Assembly (NCBI RefSeq): GCF_036174265.1
Contig: NZ_CP108055.1
Location: forward strand, 7,874,001 to 7,938,000
Direction of reading: 5' to 3'
Source of the DNA: Streptomyces sp. NBC_00285
GTDB lineage: Bacteria > Actinomycetota > Actinomycetes > Streptomycetales > Streptomycetaceae
Length of the DNA: 64,000 nucleotides
Shown here one piece after another: positions 37,902 through 45,629 of the stretch (its first letter is position 1; each line of letters begins with the position of its first letter). The position numbers and the translations under genes were made by a program. The notes under the pieces are model-generated. The model did not search any database. It was given only the letters and a program-made list of their open reading frames with translations, and had not been told where the DNA came from.

Positions 37902-38525
37902 ATGGTTACCTCGCGGTGGTCGGCCGCCCCTGCCCGGACGGCATCCCTCCGTCGGCGCGGCGCCGTGCTGGAGAGCGCGATCCTCGATGCCGCGCTGGAG
38001 CAGCTCAGCACGGTCGGCTGGAACGGCCTCACGATGGAAGGTGTGGCAGCCGGAGCCCAGACGGGCAAGGCCGCGGTCTATCGCCGCTGGCCGTCCAAGG
38101 AGGACCTCGTCGCGGATGCCCTTCGGGCCGGACTGCCGCGTTTCGAGGAGATTCCCGACCTCGGCGGCGTGCGCGAGGATCTGCTCGAACTGTGCCGACT
38201 GGCCCGCGAAGCGATGTTCTCGCGCCCCGGCTTCGCACTGCGCTCCGTCATTCACGAATGCGATCAAGTCCAGGCGGAGCGCTTCCATGCGGTGATCTTC
38301 AACGGGGTCGTGGAGCCAAGTGTCAAACTGCTGCGTGAGATCGTCACCCGAGGTATTGAGCGGGGTGAGGTGCGGCCGGATGCGGCCAACGACTATGTGT
38401 TCGATGCCATTCCCGCCATGATGATGTATCGCTCCAAGATGCGCGGCAGCGAATGGGGTGACGGGGATGTCGAGGAAATGATCGACCAGTTCGTCCTGCC
38501 GCTGCTGCGGTCCACCGGTCCGTGA
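37902..38525 (+). CDS. TetR-family repressor of the divergent efflux gene
   Basis: The 207-residue protein has a TetR helix-turn-helix (ILDAALEQLSTVGWNGLTMEGVAAGAQTGKAAVYRRWPSKEDLVADAL, residues about 25-70) and a helical ligand-binding C-domain of TetR_C type. I chose ATG 37902 with GGAG 9 nt upstream; the frame is open to 37821. It almost certainly binds the two palindromes at 37738 and 37786, controlling itself and the pump. The inducer is unknown. Confidence 0.92.
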   Translation: MVTSRWSAAPARTASLRRRGAVLESAILDAALEQLSTVGWNGLTMEGVAAGAQTGKAAVYRRWPSKEDLVADALRAGLPRFEEIPDLGGVREDLLELCRLAREAMFSRPGFALRSVIHECDQVQAERFHAVIFNGVVEPSVKLLREIVTRGIERGEVRPDAANDYVFDAIPAMMMYRSKMRGSEWGDGDVEEMIDQFVLPLLRSTGP

Positions 38526-38607
38526 TCGCTGATCGTCCGGGTTTCGGTACCGCCCTGGGAGGTCATGGTGCCGCCGGGTGATCCGGGCGGCGTAAGCTAT
38601 GGGCGCC

Positions 38608-39309
38608 ATGCCGTACGAACCGCCTACTCACGCCGTCGAGCGCTCCCTGCGCGCCACCACCGGAGCAAAGATCATTGCCGGTGTCGACGAGGTGGGGCGA
38701 GGTGCCTGGGCCGGCCCTGTCACCGTCTGTGCGGCGGTCACCGGACTGCGCCGACCGCCCCAAGGTCTCACCGACTCCAAGCTGCTCAGAGTCAAGCGCC
38801 GCACGGAACTTGCCGCGGAACTGCGGACATGGGTGACGTCGTATGCCCTGGGGCACGCGACTCCGGAGGAGATCGACGACCTGGGGATGACGGCCGCTCT
38901 GCGGATCGCCGCCGTGCGCGCCCTGGAGACTCTTCCGGTCCGCCCCGACGCGGTGATCCTCGACGGGAAGCACGACTACCTCGGGTCGCCGTGGAAGGTC
39001 AGGACCGTCATCAAGGGCGACCAGTCCTGTGTGTCGGTCGCGGCGGCCTCGGTGATCGCCAAGGTTCAGCGCGACAAAATGATGGCCGAACTGGGTGTCG
39101 ACCATGCAGACTTCGCTTTTGCGGCCAACGCCGGGTATCCGTCACCCGTGCACAAGGCCGCCTTGGAGGTTCGGGGCCCCACCCCGTACCACCGGTTGTC
39201 GTGGGCGTATCTTGATGCGCTGCCCCAGTGGCAGCACCTCAAGAAGGCCCGCAGTTGGGCGAACGGAAGCGCTCCGAAGATCGAGGGTCAGCTCGGCTTC
39301 GACTTCTGA
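38608..39309 (+). CDS. rnhB: Ribonuclease HII
   Basis: The 233-residue enzyme nicks RNA in RNA-DNA hybrids, including single misincorporated ribonucleotides. The acidic pair D27-E28 ([14 protein letters not shown]) and further aspartates in [10 protein letters not shown] and the [14 protein letters not shown] block are present, along with the conserved [11 protein letters not shown] region. I chose ATG 38608. A TAAGCT ends 9 nt before it and no ribosome-binding site is seen, so the message may be leaderless. An ATG at 38599 would add three residues. Confidence 0.93.
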   Translation: MPYEPPTHAVERSLRATTGAKIIAGVDEVGRGAWAGPVTVCAAVTGLRRPPQGLTDSKLLRVKRRTELAAELRTWVTSYALGHATPEEIDDLGMTAALRIAAVRALETLPVRPDAVILDGKHDYLGSPWKVRTVIKGDQSCVSVAAASVIAKVQRDKMMAELGVDHADFAFAANAGYPSPVHKAALEVRGPTPYHRLSWAYLDALPQWQHLKKARSWANGSAPKIEGQLGFDF

Positions 39310-39377
39310 CGATTCCGTTCGCACTGATGTGCCACCCGCTGACGCGAGCCGCACGAACGTTTGATAGACATCAGCCC

Positions 39378-40019
39378 ATGCCTCTCATTCCCGAGGAGTC
39401 TCAGATTCACGAGAGTGCCCAGGGTCCCCGCACCGCGCCGACCCCCCGTCCCGTACCCGGTCCCCGCCCCGTGGCTCCGCCGCGCCCCGGTCGTCCCGGC
39501 CCCCTGCGGCCCACGCCGCCGGTGCAACGGACGCCGCACGACGTGGCCGTGGCCAAGCCCGGACTGCCGGGCCCCGCTGCCTCCGCAGCCACCACTGCCC
39601 CCGCCACCTCCGTTCCGGCTCCGGTTTCGGTGACTCCGCAGATCCAGCTCATCCCGGCCTCGGCCGCTGGTGCGCTCGATGCTGCCGAGGAAGCCGTCGA
39701 CCTGCTGCTGGAGTCGGGCCGTGCCCCCGGTGACGTGCTGGTGATCACCACCGGCGAACGCCATCCGTGGGCCGCACACGAACTGTCCTTCGGTGAAGCC
39801 GCCTACTGGGCGCAGCACGACGCCGGTGACGACGTGTTCTACGCGGACGCCACCACGGCCTCGCGTGCCGCGTCGCGGCCCGTGGTAGTGGTCGCCGTGA
39901 ACGGCGATTCCGTCGCTCTCGCCGATGCGCTGCCTCTGGCCCGCGCGCGAGCCGGCGCCCTGTTGATCGTCTGTGGCGAACCGCAGAAGATCAACTCGGC
40001 GCTGGGCGCCGGGGTCTGA
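39378..40019 (+). CDS. Unknown protein with Pro-rich N-terminus and Rossmann-like C-terminus
   Basis: The 213-residue protein has about 85 Pro/Ala/Arg-rich, probably disordered residues. A compact alpha/beta domain follows (AAEEAVDLLLESGRAPGDVLVITTGERHPWAAHEL ... RPVVVVAVNGDSVALADALPLARARAGALLIVCG). The alternation of hydrophobic strands and Gly turns suggests a nucleotide- or nucleic-acid-related fold. It slightly resembles the C-terminal domain of UvrD-like helicases, but no Walker motif is visible. I do not recognise the family. It follows rnhB by 68 nt and is convergent with the next gene. Confidence 0.7.
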   Translation: MPLIPEESQIHESAQGPRTAPTPRPVPGPRPVAPPRPGRPGPLRPTPPVQRTPHDVAVAKPGLPGPAASAATTAPATSVPAPVSVTPQIQLIPASAAGALDAAEEAVDLLLESGRAPGDVLVITTGERHPWAAHELSFGEAAYWAQHDAGDDVFYADATTASRAASRPVVVVAVNGDSVALADALPLARARAGALLIVCGEPQKINSALGAGV

Positions 40020-40060
40020 GCCGGTTCCGGTACGACTGGGGGACGCCGGGGGGTGAGGAA

Positions 40061-40082
40061 AGGTGCCGCATGCGCGGCACCT
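40061..40082. terminator. Convergent terminator hairpin 1
   Basis: A perfect 9-bp stem (40061-40069 with 40074-40082) with an ATGC loop lies 42 nt past the stop of the plus-strand gene. Confidence 0.65.
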
Positions 40083-40187
40083 GCTCGGCGAGACTTCCGG
40101 CATGCCCGCGCCCACGGGCCGGTGCATGCCTCGCGATTCACGCCCTGCCCCTTCCAGGACGCACGCCCGGTGCGCCATGAAGTCGTG

Positions 40188-40212
40188 GGCCGTACGTCGG
40201 GGACGTACGGCC
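40188..40212. terminator. Convergent terminator hairpin 2
   Basis: A perfect 11-bp stem (40188-40198 with 40202-40212) and GGG loop lie 34 nt past the stop of the minus-strand gene. Confidence 0.7.
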
Positions 40213-40245
40213 GCGGAACGGCGACCTGGGACGCCTCTGGGGTCT

Positions 40246-40878
40246 TCAGCGGGCCGCCGCGCGGCGCAGGACCTCCGAGGCGACGCCACCGGTACGCGGT
40301 AGCAGGGGCGGTGACTCGGACGTCGCGAAGGGCTCCGGCGCGGAGTCGGCGTTCGGCCGACGACCGCCGCGTCCTTCGCCGAGGACCTGCCAGCCGTCGC
40401 GCGTCAACGTGATGTACGCCCCGCAGCGCAGCCCATGCAGGGTGCAGGCATCACGCAGGCCCCACATCCACGCGCCGTCCTCTTCCGTCCAACGCGCGTC
40501 GCCCTCACGGCAGTAGAGAAGCACGGCGGTGCGCACAGGGGTGCGGCGCCGCAGATCGTGCGGGATCACCCGGCGCAGCTGGGCGAGCAGGGTGTTCCGG
40601 AACATCCAGCCGTCGGCCGGTGCCGGGCGGCGCGTGAACGAGGCGCTCGCCCGCAATCGTTCGTCCGGGTCGAGGACCGCCACGATCGCGGTCGCCGGCT
40701 TGGGGCGGTGCCGTGAGTGCAGCCCGCTGACGACCTCGCGCGGATTGCGCAGCAGTGGGATGCCGGCCTCGGCCCACTCCGAGGGTTCGAGCAGACGGGC
40801 CAGAGGGTTGACGGATGCGGCGGACAGGTCGGCTGACGACATGGACGCCGCAGAGGACGGAGCGAATCCGAAGGTCAC
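40246..40878 (-). CDS. Conserved hypothetical protein, unknown function
   Basis: The 210-residue soluble protein starts from GTG 40878, chosen because AAGGGAGG lies directly upstream. A conserved-looking core reads AGIPLLRNPREVVSGLHSRH and RTAVLLYCREGDARWTEEDGAWMWGLRDAC, followed by GAYITLTRDGWQVLGEGRGG. The tail is polar and disordered. No catalytic motif is certain. It is divergent from the RecQ-type helicase across a 570-nt gap. Confidence 0.65.
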   Translation of the reverse strand: MTFGFAPSSAASMSSADLSAASVNPLARLLEPSEWAEAGIPLLRNPREVVSGLHSRHRPKPATAIVAVLDPDERLRASASFTRRPAPADGWMFRNTLLAQLRRVIPHDLRRRTPVRTAVLLYCREGDARWTEEDGAWMWGLRDACTLHGLRCGAYITLTRDGWQVLGEGRGGRRPNADSAPEPFATSESPPLLPRTGGVASEVLRRAAAR

Positions 40879-41448
40879 GGTCCTCCCTTCGGCTACGCGC
40901 CCATACTGCGGGCGGGGTCGGATTCGGGGGAGCGCGCACCGCAGCAGAGCCCTACCGGTCCACGGACGAGCCGTGCGGGGAGCGGACCTCAATTCTTCCT
41001 GTCGAACTTGGTTGCGGCAACGAGCAATTGGGCCTGCCGACCCGAATCAGATGGTTAGTGGCTTATATCCCTACCCAGTGTTTTGCCGGACGATGCCTGA
41101 GGCTTCCGAGCCCGGCCCTTCGCGGCCCGAACCGGCACACGCGTGTGGAGCGATATCGCCTCTGGTGCTTCTCCGTCCCGTACCGCCCGTGCCAGAAGGC
41201 ACAGCGGCGGGATGCCTGACCGCGCACCCGCCCGGCGCCTGACCGCAACACCCGCCGGGCGGCGACCGGCGTGCATCGAGGGGGACACGGAGGGGCCTAC
41301 GGAGCTGTCCGTGTGCAGGTGAGGACCCGAGGAGCGGGGTACGGCGATCTCGCTGTTGTGGAGCGTTGGGCATGGACATGGAGGCCGGGGAGCCGACACC
41401 AAGTCTGCGGGTTCGCGCGGTGTCAGTGCTGTGGGGTTGCATGGAGGC
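40879..41448. other. 570-nt divergent gap before the RecQ-type gene
   Basis: There is no convincing gene. An AT-richer patch at about 40990-41085 (with CAATTCTTCC and TTATATCCC) is a likely promoter zone. Immediately before the helicase start a three-codon frame (ATG GAG GCA TGA, 41441-41452) overlaps the helicase ATG. Confidence 0.4.
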
Positions 41449-43605
41449 ATGAGCGACTTGGATTTGCGTGCCGAGGCTGATGCTGTGCTGGCCCGTCTGG
41501 TGGACGGGGGTGGCGGGGCCCGTCTGCGTGAGGATCAGTGGCAGGCGATCGAGGCACTGGTGGTGGGGCATCGGCGTGCGTTGGTGGTGCAGCGGACAGG
41601 GTGGGGGAAGTCTGCCGTGTACTTCGTCGCCACGTCGCTGCTGCGGCGGCGGGGCGCGGGCCCGACGGTGATCATTTCGCCGTTGCTGGCGTTGATGCGG
41701 AACCAGGTGGAGTCGGCGGCACGGGCCGGTATTGCCGCGCGGACGATCAACTCGGCCAATCCCGAGGAGTGGGACGCGATCCAGACCGAGGTCGCGGCGG
41801 GGACCGTGGACGTCTTGCTGGTCAGTCCGGAGCGCTTGAACTCGCCTGATTTCCGTGAGGCGGTGCTGCCGCGGCTGGCGGCGACGACCGGCCTGCTGGT
41901 GGTCGACGAGGCGCACTGCATCTCGGACTGGGGGCATGACTTCCGGCCCGACTACCGGCGGTTGCGCACAATGCTGGTGGAGTTGCCTGCGGGTGTGCCG
42001 GTGCTGGCCACGACGGCGACCGCGAACGCGCGAGTGACTGCGGATGTGGCCGAGCAGTTGGGTACCGGGGGCGGTGAGGCCCTGGTTCTGCGAGGTCCGC
42101 TGGACCGGGAGAGCCTGCGCCTGGGAACGCTGCAACTGCCGGACGCGGCGCACCGGCTGGCGTGGCTGGGGGAGCGGCTGGGGGATCTGCCGGGTTCAGG
42201 GATCATCTACACGTTGACGGTGGCGGCGGCTGAGGAGGTCGCGGCGTTCCTGCGGCAGCGCGGGTACCCGGTGGCTTCCTACACGGGAAAGACGGAGAAC
42301 GCCGACCGGTTGCAGGCGGAGGAGGACCTGCTGGCGAACCGGGTGAAGGCGCTCGTGGCGACCTCGGCCCTGGGGATGGGCTTCGACAAGCCGGATCTGG
42401 GATTCGTCGTGCATCTGGGGTCACCCTCGTCTCCGATCGCCTATTACCAGCAGGTGGGGCGCGCGGGGCGTGGTGTGGACAACGCGGATGTGCTGCTGCT
42501 GCCCGGTCGGGAGGACGAGGCGATCTGGGCGTACTTCGCCTCGGTGGGCTTCCCTCCCGAGGAGCAGGTGCGGCGCACGCTGGCGGTCCTGGAGGAGGCG
42601 GGTCGTCCGTTGTCGCTGCCGGCGCTGGAGCCGCTGGTGGATCTTCGGCGCTCGCGCCTGGAGTCGATGTTGAAGGTCCTGGACGTGGACGGGGCGGTCA
42701 AGAGGGTGAAGGGTGGCTGGACCGCCACCGGGCAGCCGTGGGCGTACGACGCGGAGCGGTACGCCTGGGTCGCGAAGCAACGGGAGGCGGAGCAGCAGGC
42801 CATGCGGGACTACGTGGCGACCACGGGGTGCCGCATGGAGTTCCTGCAGCGGCAGCTCGACGACGAGAAGGCGGCCCCCTGTGGGCGCTGCGACAACTGC
42901 GCCGGACCCTGGCTCGATCTTGCCGTCTCCTCCGGTGCCCTCGCGGGCGCGGCCGGTGAGCTGGACCGGCCGGGGGTCGAGGTCGACCCTCGTCGCATGT
43001 GGCCCACGGGCATGGCGGCGGTCGGCGTCGACCTCAAGGGCCGTATCCCCGCGGGCCAGCAGGCGGCCGTGGGACGGGCGCTGGGCAGGTTGTCGGACAT
43101 CGGCTGGGGCAACCGTCTGCGTCCGCTGCTGTCGGCGCAGGCGCCGGACGGGCCGGTCCCGGACGAGGTGCTGGCAGCCGTGGTGACGGTGGTGGCCGAC
43201 TGGGCGCGTTCGCCGGGCGGCTGGGCCAGCGGTGCCCCCGACGCGGTGGCGCGGCCGGTGGGGATCGTCGCCATGCCGTCCCGCACCCGGCCGCAACTGG
43301 TCGCCTCCCTGGCCGAGGGAGTGGCCCGGGTCGGCAGGCTTCCGCTGCTGGGCAGCCTGGTCTACACCCCGCAGGCTGAGGAGTATGCGGCGCACCGCAG
43401 CAATTCGGCCCAGCGGCTGCGTGCCCTGGCCGCCTCCTTCACTGTGCCCGACGAACTCGCCGCTGCCCTGGCCGGCGCCTCCGGCCCGGTGCTGTTGATC
43501 GACGACTACACCGACTCCGGCTGGACCCTGGCTGTTGGCGCACGCCTTCTGAGTCAGGCCGGTGCGGACCGGGTGCTCCCTCTGGTCCTTGCCCTGGCCG
43601 GATAG
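41449..43605 (+). CDS. RecQ-family DNA helicase with phosphoribosyltransferase-like C-terminal domain
   Basis: The 718-residue protein has an N-terminal RecQ helicase core: Walker A-like RTGWGKSAVYF, DEAH at VVDEAHCISDWGHDFRPDY near 148-166, TTATAN and QQVGRAGRG. The zinc-binding cysteines are in CRMEFLQRQLDDEKAAPCGRCDNC. A third part follows: FIVAMPSRTRP-like then VLLIDDYTDSGWTLAVGARLL near 682-702, which matches the PRPP-binding loop of phosphoribosyltransferases (ComF-like). There is no HRDC domain. Walker A GWGKS replaces the usual GGGKS. RecQ helicases act in recombination and fork repair. The start has GGAGG only 1 nt upstream, so translation may be coupled to the 3-codon frame. Confidence 0.9.
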   Translation: MSDLDLRAEADAVLARLVDGGGGARLREDQWQAIEALVVGHRRALVVQRTGWGKSAVYFVATSLLRRRGAGPTVIISPLLALMRNQVESAARAGIAARTINSANPEEWDAIQTEVAAGTVDVLLVSPERLNSPDFREAVLPRLAATTGLLVVDEAHCISDWGHDFRPDYRRLRTMLVELPAGVPVLATTATANARVTADVAEQLGTGGGEALVLRGPLDRESLRLGTLQLPDAAHRLAWLGERLGDLPGSGIIYTLTVAAAEEVAAFLRQRGYPVASYTGKTENADRLQAEEDLLANRVKALVATSALGMGFDKPDLGFVVHLGSPSSPIAYYQQVGRAGRGVDNADVLLLPGREDEAIWAYFASVGFPPEEQVRRTLAVLEEAGRPLSLPALEPLVDLRRSRLESMLKVLDVDGAVKRVKGGWTATGQPWAYDAERYAWVAKQREAEQQAMRDYVATTGCRMEFLQRQLDDEKAAPCGRCDNCAGPWLDLAVSSGALAGAAGELDRPGVEVDPRRMWPTGMAAVGVDLKGRIPAGQQAAVGRALGRLSDIGWGNRLRPLLSAQAPDGPVPDEVLAAVVTVVADWARSPGGWASGAPDAVARPVGIVAMPSRTRPQLVASLAEGVARVGRLPLLGSLVYTPQAEEYAAHRSNSAQRLRALAASFTVPDELAAALAGASGPVLLIDDYTDSGWTLAVGARLLSQAGADRVLPLVLALAG

Positions 43606-43907
43606 ACGTTCACGGGCCTCCGGTCCTGGGCATCCTGGGGGCTCAGGTGGCGGCTGTCGAGTTCGCCCATCTGCTCATCAAGCATCCCGCACACCTGGCC
43701 CCCTCCATGGCCACGGGTCGTCCCGTCGGCGCCTTCGCCCAACTCCGCCCTGTTCGTGTGCGTCATGCCTACAGACAAGCGGACGCCATCGACATCGGGG
43801 TGCTCCGGCGGCCGACCTGTGGACGAAGGAATGCCCGTTGTCGTGGCCCTGATCGGACTTATCCACAGGGCCAACCGGAACATCGCGATCCGCGAGATCG
43901 TCTGCGC
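43606..43907. other. 302-nt gap before the DUF4192 gene
   Basis: No gene is convincing; the plus-strand frame from 43647 is open but lacks a ribosome-binding site and codon bias. No clear hairpin. No Shine-Dalgarno sequence precedes ATG 43908. Confidence 0.4.
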
Positions 43908-45629
43908 ATGACGAATCACAGCGAAACGACCGGATCCGCAGCAAACGGCAACGACGGCGGACGGGGCAGTGGTGGGAAGCGCAGCGACGGACGGGACGGT
44001 GAAGGCTCGGGGATCGGCGACCGCATCGGAATCGACGCACACGGCGCCGAACATCAGGTCACCCTGCGGACCCCGGGTGAGCTGGCCGACGCCTTGCCCT
44101 ACTTGCTGGGATACCGCCCCGAAGACAGCATCGTCCTTGTCGCCCTGCACGACCGGGGCGGTCGCGGGCGGTTCGGCGGGCGGGCCCGGCTCGGCATTCC
44201 CGCCAACGAGGACGACTGGGCGGCCGTGGCCCGGCAGTTGGCCCACGGACTGATCACCGGCAGCGAGCGCAGGGGCGCCCACCCCGAGCAGATGGTCGCC
44301 TACCTCTGTCAGGAACCGGCTGCCGGTGAGACCGGACGGCAGATCACGGACAGGCTTGCCCCGCTCGCCGCGCTGCTGCGTACCGAGTGCGGTCGACTCG
44401 ACGTTCCTGTGATCGAGGCGTTGTGCATCTCCGACGGCCGCTATTGGTCGTACTGCTGTCCGAGTGAGGCGTGCTGCCCTGCGGAGGGACTCCCGATGGG
44501 TCTGCCCGGTACCTCGGTACTCGCCGCCGCGGCCACCTACGCCGGGCTACAGGTACGTGGCACGCTGCGGGAGTTGCGGGCCAGGCTGCAACCCTGGGAG
44601 ACCGCTGCCGCACTGGAACAGGAAGTCGCCCTGGACACCGCCGGCATGGCGCTGGTCCCCAGGATGCTCGACTTGACTAGCCGGGTCGAGGTGGCTGAGG
44701 AGACACTGCGGTCGGCCCGGCGCACCATGACACGTTTCGCCGAAGCGCCCCTCATGCCGGGCAACCTTCGGGCGGACCTGCGGGACGACGAACTGCTGGG
44801 GCACGACGAAGCGGCGAAACTCATCCTCGGCCTCCAGGACCGTACGACCCGGGACCGCGCCGCCGAGTGGATGGAAGCCGAGGAAGCCGGACCGGCCCTG
44901 CGGTTGTGGCGCGCGCTGGCCCGTCGGTGCGTCGGGCCCTACGGCGAACATGCGGCGGCCCCGCTCACTCTCGCCGGATGGGTCGCGTGGTCCATGGGCG
45001 ACGAGATCGAGGCCAGGGAAGCGCTGGCCATGGCCCTGGGCGCGGATCCCAGCTATCTCTTCGCCAGGCTCCTGCACCAGGCCTGCAACGAAGGGCTGGA
45101 CCCGGAGTCGATCCGCAGCTGCCTGCGTGCGGAACGAGAGGGGCGCCATCGCGAAGAACACGCGTGCTCGGCGTCCGCGCAATCTTCCGACGCGGAGAGG
45201 GCCGACGGCCTGGCCCTGCCGCCCAATGCGAGCTGCGACGGGGACCAGGCGGCATCCTCGCTCGGTACCGCGGGGGCGCTACCGGCGTTGCCGTCCCTTG
45301 CCGACGGGGCGCTGTCGCCATGCCCGGCTGAAATCGTTGGGGCAATTCCGGCGCCCGCACCCGATGCCGACAAGCCCCTTCCGGCATCCCCGTCCGCCAC
45401 AACTTCCCGCCGCCGCAAGCGGGTACGTCCCGGCGCTCGCGCTGACGCCCGTCCGAACCCGGCGGAACGGGAAAAGCGAGCGTCCAGCATGGAGGAAGCC
45501 CACCCGCGCTCGCGGCCGGTCGGCAGCGCGCGCCCCGGCGCCGTCCGTCGACGCGCCATGGGCCAGGACGACGCGCACCGCCCCGAGGGTGCACGGCCCG
45601 GGGGTAGCGCCGCAGAGGAGGAGGGATGA
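43908..45629 (+). CDS. DUF4192 protein
   Basis: The 573-residue protein has a DUF4192 core (about 45-400: RTPGELADALPYLLGYRPEDSIVLVALHD, ALCISDGRYWSYCCPSEACCPAEG, GWVAWSMGDEIEAREALAMAL). A long disordered, Ala/Pro/Arg-rich tail of about 170 residues is then followed by an acidic end. DUF4192 proteins are actinobacterial and uncharacterised. The C-terminal end overlaps the next start by 4 nt (ATGA), so the two are translationally coupled. No catalytic motif is recognised. Confidence 0.85.
   Translation: MTNHSETTGSAANGNDGGRGSGGKRSDGRDGEGSGIGDRIGIDAHGAEHQVTLRTPGELADALPYLLGYRPEDSIVLVALHDRGGRGRFGGRARLGIPANEDDWAAVARQLAHGLITGSERRGAHPEQMVAYLCQEPAAGETGRQITDRLAPLAALLRTECGRLDVPVIEALCISDGRYWSYCCPSEACCPAEGLPMGLPGTSVLAAAATYAGLQVRGTLRELRARLQPWETAAALEQEVALDTAGMALVPRMLDLTSRVEVAEETLRSARRTMTRFAEAPLMPGNLRADLRDDELLGHDEAAKLILGLQDRTTRDRAAEWMEAEEAGPALRLWRALARRCVGPYGEHAAAPLTLAGWVAWSMGDEIEAREALAMALGADPSYLFARLLHQACNEGLDPESIRSCLRAEREGRHREEHACSASAQSSDAERADGLALPPNASCDGDQAASSLGTAGALPALPSLADGALSPCPAEIVGAIPAPAPDADKPLPASPSATTSRRRKRVRPGARADARPNPAEREKRASSMEEAHPRSRPVGSARPGAVRRRAMGQDDAHRPEGARPGGSAAEEEG

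Noticed and set aside
35993..38338. Plus-strand frame starting MGLSWVVVFVCSLSLLSVWMAG with a good GGGAGG site at 36019
   Set aside because: The start looks like a small membrane protein, but the frame runs on antisense through the efflux gene with no stop near and loses coding character after about 30 residues. A remnant of a small membrane gene is possible, not provable.
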